Below, in pieces: positions 10,003 through 17,107 of a stretch of DNA of 64,000 bases. The stretch spans positions 1,178,001 to 1,242,000 of the forward strand of contig CAWHGF010000007.1 of the NCBI GenBank assembly GCA_963828825.1. Direction: 5' to 3'. The stretch comes from Bog-473 sp963828825 (GTDB taxonomy: Bacteria > Actinomycetota > Acidimicrobiia > Acidimicrobiales > RAAP-2). A model generated the notes under the pieces. It had not been told where the DNA came from and ran no database searches. It was given only the letters and a program-made list of their open reading frames with translations. The first letter of the stretch is position 1, and each line of letters starts with the position of its first letter. The position numbers and the translations under genes are program-made.

Positions 10003-10665
10003 GTGGCCGGCGCTGGAGAGGGGGGCCACTCCCCCACCGTGCTGTACGAGATCCTCACCGAGGCACGCGCCGCGGGATTCCTCGGACCCGGTCCGCTCGA
10101 GCGTCAGGTTGGGCACGCCGAGGGGTTTGCAGCCATCGCCCGCCGTCTGTCGCCCGCCGGCCCCGCCCGGCTCGTCGACCTGGGTTCGGGAGGCGGGCTG
10201 CCCGGACTGGTGGTGGCGGCTGACTGGGCGGAGGCCAGCGTGGCGCTCGTGGAGGCCAACGCCCGGCGTGCTGCCTTCCTCCGCCGGGCGGTAGAGCATC
10301 TGGGGCTGCCCGGCCGGGTCTCGGTGCTCGAGGAGCGGGCCGAGGTGTGCGGGCGTCAGGGGGACCTGAGGGCTGGCTTCGACGGCGCACTGGCCCGTTC
10401 CTTCGGCCGTCCTGCGGTGGTGGCCGAGTGTGCCGCACCCCTGCTCAAGGTCGGGGGCTGGCTGATCGTCTCGGAGCCTCCCCGGAGCGAGGTGGAGGGT
10501 GATCAAGAAGCCCGGTGGCCGGCGGAGCCGCTCTGGCAGCTCGGGCTCGAGCCGGCCGAGCTCATCCACGAGGGCTTTGAATACCGCACCCTGCGCCAGG
10601 CAGGACCGTGTCCGGACCGCTTCCCTCGCCGCAATGGAGTGCCGGCGAAAAGACCCCTCTTCTAG
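10003..10665 (+). CDS. rsmG: 16S rRNA (guanine527-N7)-methyltransferase RsmG
   Basis: A 220-residue SAM-dependent methyltransferase. The SAM-binding motif is VDLGSGGGLPGLVVA (about residues 58-72), followed by VALVEANARRAAFLRRAVEHLGL and the ALARSFGRPAVVAECAAPLL motif. It modifies G527 of 16S rRNA; loss gives low-level streptomycin resistance in other bacteria. It sits 10 bp after khpB, ending the rpmH-rsmG run. Its stop codon lies inside a hairpin resembling an intrinsic terminator. Confidence 0.93.
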   Translation: MAGAGEGGHSPTVLYEILTEARAAGFLGPGPLERQVGHAEGFAAIARRLSPAGPARLVDLGSGGGLPGLVVAADWAEASVALVEANARRAAFLRRAVEHLGLPGRVSVLEERAEVCGRQGDLRAGFDGALARSFGRPAVVAECAAPLLKVGGWLIVSEPPRSEVEGDQEARWPAEPLWQLGLEPAELIHEGFEYRTLRQAGPCPDRFPRRNGVPAKRPLF

Positions 10666-10675
10666 GAGGGGTTCT
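10653..10675 (+). terminator. Hairpin at the end of rsmG, possible intrinsic terminator
   Basis: ACCCCTC (10653-10659) and GAGGGGT (10666-10672) form a perfect 7-bp stem with a 6-base loop, followed by TTCT. The rsmG stop codon TAG is within the loop. The short T-run makes it a weak terminator, but its position at the end of the operon supports the role. Confidence 0.5.
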
Positions 10676-10796
10676 CCGCCCGGCACCCGTGCCTCCGGGT
10701 CGGGGCGCGCAGCCGAGGGCGACCAGACGATCGATTGGCTTGCTGGCAACCCGGGATGCGGCCGCCGGACCGAGAAGGGCGGCGTTGGGGATCAGG

Positions 10797-10812
10797 TGTT
10801 CCACGTGGAACG
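10797..10812. promoter_or_regulatory. parS site 1 (ParB binding)
   Basis: TGTTCCACGTGGAACG matches the bacterial parS consensus TGTTTCACGTGAAACA at 13 of 16 positions; 15 of 16 bases form a palindrome centred on CACGTG. The two inner changes are compensating. It lies between rsmG and parA, close to the origin, where Spo0J/ParB centromere sites are normally found. Confidence 0.9.
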
Positions 10813-10846
10813 AGTCAGAGCTCCGGGACCGAACCTCTCGGGCCGA

Positions 10847-10862
10847 AGTTTCACGTGGAACA
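10847..10862. promoter_or_regulatory. parS site 2 (ParB binding)
   Basis: AGTTTCACGTGGAACA lies exactly 50 bp (start to start) from site 1 and matches the parS consensus at 14 of 16 positions around the invariant CACGTG core. Two sites about five helical turns apart on the same face of DNA would form a small ParB nucleation cluster upstream of parA. Confidence 0.9.
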
Positions 10863-10949
10863 ACGGATGAACAAATCTCAACTCTTGACCTCGGACCGCC
10901 AGCAAGCCAGGATAGGCCTCGTGCGGTGGCGATACGGAAGTCCGACCTG

Positions 10950-11354
10950 ATGCGAATCAGGCGCAGGGATAGGGACATTCCAGAGACAGAAGGATCAGGG
11001 GAACCGGCCGTTGCCCCTTACGATCAGGAAGGGTCCCGCCCCGCGGACCCGGCTGTCAGCGTCATCACTGAGCCCCAGGCCGACGGCGCCCCGACGGAGG
11101 CAGTCCAAAGCGACGGTGTCCCAACCGGGGCCGGCCATGCGGTGGGCGCTCCTGTCGAGCCGGCGCAAAGCGACGGAGCCCCAACCGATCAGGAGGTGAG
11201 CGCACCGGCCGCTCCGGCGTCCACTCCCCCGGCCGGGGGCGTTTCCTCACCTCCAGTGTCGGAAACGGCCCACCCCGCGGCGGAGGCGCCAGTGAGCACA
11301 GCGGAATCACCCGCGGTTGCGCCATCGACGAGGCCACATGCTAGGCCACCATGA
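10950..11354 (+). CDS. Hypothetical Ala/Pro/Thr-rich disordered protein upstream of parA
   Basis: I do not recognise this 134-residue reading frame. It starts with ATG at 10950 behind a plausible GGAAG ribosome-binding site at 10936-10940 and its TGA overlaps the parA ATG by 4 bp. After a basic start (MRIRRRDRD) it is acidic, Pro/Ala/Thr-rich and without predictable folds. It includes two copies of a QSDG(A/V)PT unit. The overlap with parA suggests real translation and coupling, but the low-complexity composition is also what a spurious GC-rich frame would give. It may be a leader for parA or an N-terminal domain separated from it. Confidence 0.4.
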   Translation: MRIRRRDRDIPETEGSGEPAVAPYDQEGSRPADPAVSVITEPQADGAPTEAVQSDGVPTGAGHAVGAPVEPAQSDGAPTDQEVSAPAAPASTPPAGGVSSPPVSETAHPAAEAPVSTAESPAVAPSTRPHARPP

Positions 11355-12349
11355 CTGAGGCCACCATGACTGAGGCCACCGTCCCCGGCGCCGAGGAGCC
11401 CTCTGCTCAGACGCTCGCCCCCAGCGTCGCCGCCACGCCCGCCCCGCCGGTGGTCACCGAGCCCGACCCCGCCGAACCGGCGACCCCCGGTCCCAAGCAC
11501 GCCATGCGGGCTCCTTCGATCGGCGACGGGGCCACGGAATTGCTCAACGGGTCCAAGCCGGTACCCCGGGAGCTGCCCCGTGTCATCGCCATCGCCAACC
11601 AGAAGGGTGGAGTGGGCAAGACCACCACCACCGTCAACCTGGGGGCCGCCCTGGCGGAGCTGGACTACCGGGTCCTCGTGATCGACCTCGACCCCCAGGG
11701 CAACGCCACCACAGGATTGGGAGTCGAGGCCCGGAACTTCGAACTCTCCATGTACGACGTGATCATGCGGGACCAGCCGCTCGAGGATTGCATCGAGCCG
11801 ACCAGCGTCAAGAACCTCTTTGTCGCCCCCGCCACGATCGACCTGGCCGGGGTCGAGATCGAGCTGGTCCCGGCCTTCAGCCGGGAACTGAAGCTGAAGC
11901 GGGCCATCGACACCGTGGTGGACGACTTCGACTTCGTGCTGATCGACTGTCCGCCCTCGCTGGGTCTCATCACGGTCAACGGCCTCGCCGCCGCCGACGA
12001 GGTGCTCGTTCCCATTCAGTGCGAGTACTACGCCCTCGAGGGCCTGGGCCAGTTGCTGCGCAACGTCAACCTGGTCTCGACCAACCTGAACCAGACCCTG
12101 GAGGTCAGCACAATTGTGTTGACCATGTACGACGCCCGGACCCGGCTCTCGGTGGATGTGGCCAACGAGGTCCGGGAGCACTTCTCCGGGCGGGTCTGCC
12201 GGGCTGTGATCCCTCGCACGGTCCGCCTCTCCGAAGCGCCCTCCTTCGGGCAGCCCATCACGGTGTTCGATCCTGCCTCGCGGGGCGCCGTGGCCTACCG
12301 CGAGCTGGCCAAGGAGGTGAGCGATGGCGCGCCGCAGCGGTCTCGGTAA
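11351..12349 (+). CDS. parA: Chromosome partitioning ATPase ParA (Soj)
   Basis: A 332-residue deviant-Walker ATPase that drives origin segregation with ParB. An Ala/Pro-rich extension of about 75 residues precedes the core, which opens with RVIAIANQKGGVGKTTTTVNLGAAL (deviant Walker A KGGVGKTT), then VLVIDLDPQGNATTGLG, DFVLIDCPPSLGLIT and GLGQLLRNVNLV. The start region has the 15-bp unit ATGACTGAGGCCACC twice in tandem (11351-11380), giving two in-frame ATGs. It overlaps parB by 26 bp. Confidence 0.94.
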   Translation: MTEATMTEATVPGAEEPSAQTLAPSVAATPAPPVVTEPDPAEPATPGPKHAMRAPSIGDGATELLNGSKPVPRELPRVIAIANQKGGVGKTTTTVNLGAALAELDYRVLVIDLDPQGNATTGLGVEARNFELSMYDVIMRDQPLEDCIEPTSVKNLFVAPATIDLAGVEIELVPAFSRELKLKRAIDTVVDDFDFVLIDCPPSLGLITVNGLAAADEVLVPIQCEYYALEGLGQLLRNVNLVSTNLNQTLEVSTIVLTMYDARTRLSVDVANEVREHFSGRVCRAVIPRTVRLSEAPSFGQPITVFDPASRGAVAYRELAKEVSDGAPQRSR

Positions 12350-13275
12350 GGGCCTCAGTGCCCTGATCCCCAGTGAGTCGACGGGGGAGTCCAACTCCCT
12401 CCTCCGGGTGGTGCCGATCTCGCACATCCGGCCCAACGCCTTCCAACCCCGGAACCACTTCGACGAGGAGTCCATGGGGTCGCTGGCCGCCTCCATCCGG
12501 GAAGTCGGCCTTCTCCAGCCGGTGCTCGTACGTGAACTCGAGGATGAAGAGGACAGTTACGAGCTCATCGCGGGGGAGCGGCGCTGGCGGGCAGCGCGCC
12601 GCGCCGGGCTGCAGACCATTCCCGTCCTGGTCCAGGTGGCCGACGACGTGGCCAGCCTGGAGCAGGCGCTGGTCGAGAACCTCCACCGGGTCGACCTCAA
12701 CGCACTCGAGGAGGCGGCCGCCTACCAGCAACTTATCGACGAATTCGGCCTGACCCATGAGCAGGTGGCGACCCGGATGGGGAAGGGGCGGGCCACGGTG
12801 ACCAATACGCTGCGGCTGCTGCAGCTGCCGGCGGGGGCTCAGCGCGCCCTGGCCGAGCGGACCATCTCCGCCGGTCATGCCCGCCGCGCTCCTCGGAACC
12901 CCCGACCGGGCGCTGCAGGAGAAAATGGTCGACCGGATCGTCGAAGAGGGGTTGACGGTTAGGGCCGTGGAGGACCTGGTACGCCAGGGAGGCTCCGAGC
13001 TCAGGGTCGTTCCCGACGCGCCGGAGCCCCCGGCGCCGGCGCCTATAGAGAGTGCCACCTCAGGTACCACCGAGTTGAGCCGGCGCCGCCCGACGGAACG
13101 CAAGCTCCCCGAGCCGGGCGTGCTCGAGCTCGAGGACCTCTTGTCGACCTACCTCAACACCCGGGTCAAGGTCGATATCCAGAACCGACGGGGCCGGCTG
13201 GTCGTCGAGTTCGCCACCCTGGAGGACCTCGAGCGCATCTATCGGGCCATGGTCGGTGACGGCGGCGTCGCGTAG
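12324..13275 (+). pseudogene. parB: Chromosome partitioning protein ParB, interrupted by a +1 frameshift
   Basis: ParB binds the upstream parS sites and spreads using CTP. The first frame has the N-terminal KGLSALIP motif, the ParB/CTPase signature (LVENLHR, GERRWRAAR) and the helix-turn-helix region (EQVATRMGKGRATVTNTLRLLQLP), then drifts out of frame after ISAGHAR at about 12880-12892. The true continuation (LLGTPDRALQEKMVDRIVEEGLTVRAVEDLVR) and the C-terminal dimerisation domain ending at 13275 are in the next frame. Removing one base gives 317 codons including the stop, normal for ParB. The break is at a GCCGCGCTC context like the other four in this window, so an indel error is suspected. 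Confidence 0.9.
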
Positions 13276-13444
13276 TTCACGCAACTGTCAAGGGTCTGTA
13301 CAGCTTCATCCACAACCTGTGCATGACGTTGTGGATTGTCACTTCGTTCACCTGCCGGAAACATTGATCGCGCAACCGTCGCCGGAGCCACGCAGCCGTC
13401 AGATCGAGGCGACGCGGCCTCTTCCGGCGGATGATTACCGGTAA
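13276..13444. promoter_or_regulatory. parB-cwlM convergent gap with paired DnaA-box-like sites
   Basis: This 169-bp gap contains TCATCCACA at 13306-13314 (8 of 9 to the DnaA box) and, inverted, TGTGGATTG at 13330-13338, the same variant as in the putative oriC (5155-5163). No gene is evident. Because both flanking genes converge here, the boxes are not in a promoter; a role in DnaA titration or origin architecture is inferred. Confidence 0.45.
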
Positions 13445-13447
13445 TCA
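13432..13447. repeat. 16-bp perfect palindrome at the cwlM stop
   Basis: TGATTACCGGTAATCA is a perfect palindrome in otherwise GC-rich DNA, overlapping the last codon and stop of the cwlM-like gene. Possible roles are a transcription terminator core for either convergent gene or a binding site for a dimeric protein. No T-run follows. Confidence 0.45.
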
Positions 13448-14425
13448 GTCCCAGGAGGCGTCGGCCCAGCGGCCGAGCGCGGTGGCGAGGGCGGCCGCCA
13501 GGGCGGGCGTACCCTCAACCACGACGCTGGCCGGACCCACCTCGATCAGCACGGCGGGCATGCGCGTCTCACGCAGAAGGGGTACCGACATGCCGTGCAC
13601 GCCGGCATCGGTCACGCCCAGCGCCACGGGGACGGCGGCCTGGACCAGCTCGGCCAGCCGGCGCCCGCCCGGCGACTCGTCGTGGCGCCCCGACCAGAAG
13701 GCGGTTCTGCAACCTGAGGTTGAGGGATTGAGCCGGAGCCCGACGAAGACGTCGACCTCGAGCTCGTTGGCCTCCTTGGCCTGCACGGCGTCGTCGGGAT
13801 GGTGCAGCTCGGTCACCCGGACGCCGCCCCAGGTCAGCCGGCGGCGGAGCGCACCGGTGACGCTGCCCAGGCCACCGCTCTCGCCCACGGCGATGTGGCG
13901 GCCCCGCAGGGTGGGCGGGGCGTCACGCAGGGCGGCCCGGGCGCGTACGGCCGAGACGAGCTCGGGCTCGTGGTGTCGGCTTTCCAGGCGCATCAGCTCG
14001 AGCAGGGTGGCCCCGCCGACGATGCCGTCGACGGGCAGTCCGGCGTTGCGCTGGAATTCGTCCAGGGCCCGCACCGTGGCGTCCCCGAAGATGCCGTCCA
14101 CCCGGCCGGTGTCGAAGCCTAGGGTGCACAGGCGCTGTTGTAACTCGGCGACGTCGTCACCTCGCAGCATGGGAGTGCGGCGGTAAAGGAAGCGGTCACC
14201 CATCCGAAAACCGGCTTCCACCAGGGTGTTCCAGGTCTGGGGGCCGCAGACGCCGTCGACGTGGAGGCCGCGGAGCCGCTGGAAGGCCTCGAGCGCGGCT
14301 CGCGTGGCCGGGCCGAAGATGCCGTCGGCGTCGACAGGCGCGCCCGGGAGGATGGCGGTCAGGCGGTGCTGGACGTCAGAGACCGCGTCGCCACGGTCCC
14401 CGACGGCGAGCGGGAGGCCTACAGG
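13445..14425 (-). CDS. cwlM: CwlM-like protein: two peptidoglycan-binding domains plus a degenerate amidase domain
   Basis: Two PG_binding_1 repeats (about VGDRGDAVSDVQHRLTAI to WNTLVEAGF, and RGDDVAELQQRLCTLGF to VGGATLLELMRL) precede an Amidase_3-like domain of about 180 residues. In active amidases the zinc ligands sit in DPGHGG and an IHAN-type motif; here the matching places read AVGESGG and GLRLN, so the histidines are missing. This fits a non-catalytic regulator like mycobacterial CwlM, which controls MurA. The order parB-cwlM-trxA-trxB is the mycobacterial one. No usual start codon exists between the trxA stop and the first domain; 14425 marks where homology begins, so the start is unresolved or altered. 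Confidence 0.75.
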   Translation of the reverse strand, partial: PVGLPLAVGDRGDAVSDVQHRLTAILPGAPVDADGIFGPATRAALEAFQRLRGLHVDGVCGPQTWNTLVEAGFRMGDRFLYRRTPMLRGDDVAELQQRLCTLGFDTGRVDGIFGDATVRALDEFQRNAGLPVDGIVGGATLLELMRLESRHHEPELVSAVRARAALRDAPPTLRGRHIAVGESGGLGSVTGALRRRLTWGGVRVTELHHPDDAVQAKEANELEVDVFVGLRLNPSTSGCRTAFWSGRHDESPGGRRLAELVQAAVPVALGVTDAGVHGMSVPLLRETRMPAVLIEVGPASVVVEGTPALAAALATALGRWADASWD

Positions 14426-14745
14426 TAGGCCGAGATCTCCTCGAGCAGCTGGCCCTTGGGCTTGGCCCCGATCAGGCGTACCTGGGGCTCCCCGTCCTTG
14501 AACAGGATCAGGGTCGGGATGCTCATCACGTCGAAGCGACGGGTCACGTCCAGGTTGTCGTCGATGTTGAGCTTGCCGATCCGGATCTTGCCCGCCTGCT
14601 CCTCCGCGATCTCCTCCAACACCGGGGAGATCATCTTGCACGGGCCGCACCATTCCGCCCAGAAGTCCACCAGGACGGGGACATCCGAAGCTTTGACATG
14701 CTCGTCAAAGGTAGCGTCGGTGAAGGTCTCGATCTTCTCGCTCAT
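14419..14745 (-). CDS. trxA: Thioredoxin
   Basis: A 108-residue thioredoxin with the active site WAEWCGPCKM (about residues 27-36) and the cis-proline loop MSIPTLILFKDG. It reduces protein disulfides and is recycled by the adjacent thioredoxin reductase. The ATG at 14743-14745 is preceded by AAGGAG at about 8 bases, which settles the start over longer in-frame extensions. Confidence 0.96.
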   Translation of the reverse strand: MSEKIETFTDATFDEHVKASDVPVLVDFWAEWCGPCKMISPVLEEIAEEQAGKIRIGKLNIDDNLDVTRRFDVMSIPTLILFKDGEPQVRLIGAKPKGQLLEEISAYL

Positions 14746-14798
14746 GGCAATCTCCTTGTCAGCGGGTGCAACGCCCGCCCGACCGGTTCTGTTCCCGG

Positions 14799-15761
14799 CT
14801 ACTCGCCGCGCTCCTCGAGCCAGCGTTCGGCGTCGATGGCGGCCATGCAACCCGACCCGGCCGAGGTGACGGCCTGGCGGTAGTAGTCGTCCTGCACGTC
14901 GCCCGCCGCGAAGACCCCGTCCACGCTGGTGCGGGTGGTGCCGTCGAAGGTCCGGACGTAGCCGTTGGCCCCCAGCTCGACCTGGCCCTTGAGCAGGGAG
15001 CTGTTGGGCTCGTGCCCGATCGCCACGAAGAGGCCGGTCACATGGAGTTCGGACTCGTCGCCGGTGACGGTGTCGCGCAGGCGGACCCCGCTGACCTTGG
15101 TGTCCCCCAGGACTTCGGTGATCACGGCGTTCCAGTGGAACTCGATCTTCGGGTTGGCCCGGGCCCGTTCCTGCATGATCTTGGAGGCCCGCAGCTCGTC
15201 ACGCCGGTGGACCACCGTGACCTTGGAGGCGAATCGGGTCAGGAAGATGGCCTCCTCCATGGCGGAGTCCCCGCCGCCGGCCACGGCGATGTGCTGCTCG
15301 CGGAAGAAGAAGCCGTCGCAGGTGGCGCACGTCGACACCCCGTAACCGAGCAGGCGGTCCTCGTTGGGGCAGCCGAGCATGAGGGAGCGCGCACCGGTGG
15401 CCACGATGAGCGTGTCGGCCAGGACGGTGGGCTCGTCGGCCGCCGGGTCGCCGACCCAGACCTCGAAGGGCCAGGGCGTGACGTCGATGCGGCTGACCTT
15501 GGCCGTGCGCAACTCGGCCTCGAAGCGCAGGGCCTGGGCGCGCATCATCCCCATGAGCTCGGGTCCCATGATCCCGTCGACGAAGCCGGGGTAGTTCTCC
15601 ACGTCGGTGGTCAGCATCAGCTGGCCCCCGGGCTGGTCGCTGGTGGAGGAGGGTTCCCCCTCGATGACCAGCGGCTGGAGCTGGGCCCGCGCCGAGTAGA
15701 GGGCGGCGGTGAGACCCGCCGGCCCGCTCCCGATGACGACGACCTTGCGACGCTCAGGCAT
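14799..15761 (-). CDS. trxB: Thioredoxin-disulfide reductase
   Basis: A 320-residue FAD/NADPH flavoenzyme. The FAD site is VVVIGSGPAGLTAALYSARA near the N-terminus, the redox-active CATC motif is in YGVSTCATCDGFFF (about residues 130-143), the NADPH site is VAGGGDSAMEEAIFLTRFA, and the C-terminal FAD motif is VFAAGDVQDDYYRQAVTSAGSG. It reduces TrxA encoded 53 bp downstream. The ATG at 15761 overlaps the preceding membrane-protein gene by 8 bp. Confidence 0.96.
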   Translation of the reverse strand: MPERRKVVVIGSGPAGLTAALYSARAQLQPLVIEGEPSSTSDQPGGQLMLTTDVENYPGFVDGIMGPELMGMMRAQALRFEAELRTAKVSRIDVTPWPFEVWVGDPAADEPTVLADTLIVATGARSLMLGCPNEDRLLGYGVSTCATCDGFFFREQHIAVAGGGDSAMEEAIFLTRFASKVTVVHRRDELRASKIMQERARANPKIEFHWNAVITEVLGDTKVSGVRLRDTVTGDESELHVTGLFVAIGHEPNSSLLKGQVELGANGYVRTFDGTTRTSVDGVFAAGDVQDDYYRQAVTSAGSGCMAAIDAERWLEERGE

Positions 15762-16056
15762 CGGGCGGCACGCCGCGGCGCGCGTAGAGCACGGCGCCGA
15801 CCGCACAGAAGATGAGCCCGAGCACCAGGTAGGAGGCCCAGATCCGGTGCCCCGCGATGGTCGTCACCCGGATGAAGCCCACGCAGAAGAGCACGACGAC
15901 GACGATGCCCACGACTGCGATGACGACACCGAAGACGATGCCACGGGCGGCCACGATGGCCGGCCGGATGGCCTTGTCGTTGACGGTGGCCACCACCGTG
16001 TCGACCGCCTCGAGGGCACGGTCCGACAGCGCGTCAGCAAGATCGTTCTCAGCCAC
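15754..16056 (-). CDS. Small two-helix membrane protein of unknown function
   Basis: A 100-residue protein, start GTG at 16054-16056. Residues 1-35 are polar and acidic; two hydrophobic segments follow (about ARGIVFGVVIAVVGIVVVVLF and IWASYLVLGLIFCAVGAVLYA), with a short basic tail. Such phage-holin-like or DUF small membrane proteins are common between degV and trxB in Actinobacteria, but I cannot name the family. It overlaps trxB by 8 bp and is probably co-transcribed with it. Confidence 0.75.
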   Translation of the reverse strand: MAENDLADALSDRALEAVDTVVATVNDKAIRPAIVAARGIVFGVVIAVVGIVVVVLFCVGFIRVTTIAGHRIWASYLVLGLIFCAVGAVLYARRGVPPDA

Positions 16057-16066
16057 GGCGTGGAGA

Positions 16067-16927
16067 CTACCCGGCGGTCCCGGCTGTCCTGGCTGGCACG
16101 ATGTAGCAGGCGCCCACCGTGTTCGGCCCGGCATGGGTCCCGACCACCGGGCCGAGGTCCACCGCGACCAGCGGGTGCTCGGTGGCGATGCCGGTCAGGC
16201 GGGCCAGCACCTCGCCGAAGTCGTCGCAGGCACCGTCGGCCACGGCGAGCCGCTCGAGCGGCGCATCCGCGCTGACCTTGGCTTCCAGGTAGGCCAGGGC
16301 CCTGCCCCGGGTCCGCTGCTTGGACTCCTCGGCCACCTCACCGTCCTTGAGCTGGATCACCGGCTTGATGTTGAGCAGGGACCCGACCAGGGCCCGGGCC
16401 CCGCCGATGCGACCGCCCCGCTGCAGGTGCTCGAGCCCGCCCAACACGCCGTAGATGCGGGTGCGGGGGATGCGGTCCTCGGTGGCCGCGACCAGCTCGT
16501 CCATGCCGGCGCCGGCGCCGGCCTCCTCGGCGGCGGCGATGACCAGCAGGCCCTGACCCATGGTCAACGAGTAGGTGTCGATGACCCGCACCGGCGCCGC
16601 CGTGAAGCTGTCGGCCGCCGTCACGGCCGAGCCGTAGGTCCCGGACACCTTGGAGGAGATGGTGAGGCAGAGGACGGCCTCGGCGCCCTCGTCGGCGGCC
16701 TGCTGGAAGGCGGCCTGGAAGGCGCCGGGGGAGGGTGCGGCGGTCTGGGGCAGGTCACCCCTGCCGCGGCAGCGCTCCCAGAACTCCGCCGGGGTGAGCT
16801 GGCGGCGGTCCTCGAGCTCCTCGCTGCCGAAGCGGATGGTCAGCGGCACCACGATGACGTTGTGCTCCTTGACGAGCTGATCGGTCAGGTCGCAGGCGCT
16901 GTCGGTCACGATGTGGACGCCGGGCAT
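16067..16927 (-). CDS. DegV family fatty-acid-binding protein
   Basis: A 286-residue DegV-fold protein. The hallmarks are VHIVTDSACDLTDQLV at the N-terminus, the LCLTISSKVSGTYGSAVTAA loop (about residues 90-108) and LGGLEHLQRGGRIG, followed by KPVIQLKDGEV. DegV/FakB proteins bind single fatty acids, in Firmicutes as substrates of the FakA kinase; no FakA is in this window. It is 10 bp upstream of the small membrane-protein gene. Confidence 0.9.
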   Translation of the reverse strand: MPGVHIVTDSACDLTDQLVKEHNVIVVPLTIRFGSEELEDRRQLTPAEFWERCRGRGDLPQTAAPSPGAFQAAFQQAADEGAEAVLCLTISSKVSGTYGSAVTAADSFTAAPVRVIDTYSLTMGQGLLVIAAAEEAGAGAGMDELVAATEDRIPRTRIYGVLGGLEHLQRGGRIGGARALVGSLLNIKPVIQLKDGEVAEESKQRTRGRALAYLEAKVSADAPLERLAVADGACDDFGEVLARLTGIATEHPLVAVDLGPVVGTHAGPNTVGACYIVPARTAGTAG

Positions 16928-17107
16928 GCAGCGAGTCTGCCACGGAGGGGCCTCGTGGGCGGCGCCGGCCGGTCCCGTCGGCGGCGCGACCCGAGAGCCC
17001 CGGGGGTTTCGCGGCGGACTGTGAACGAGTTGGTGCAGAGTCCGGGCGGATGTCCCGGGGCACGTGCGAACAATCCGGTGCAGGCGGACCCGAGACCCTG
17101 ACGACGT

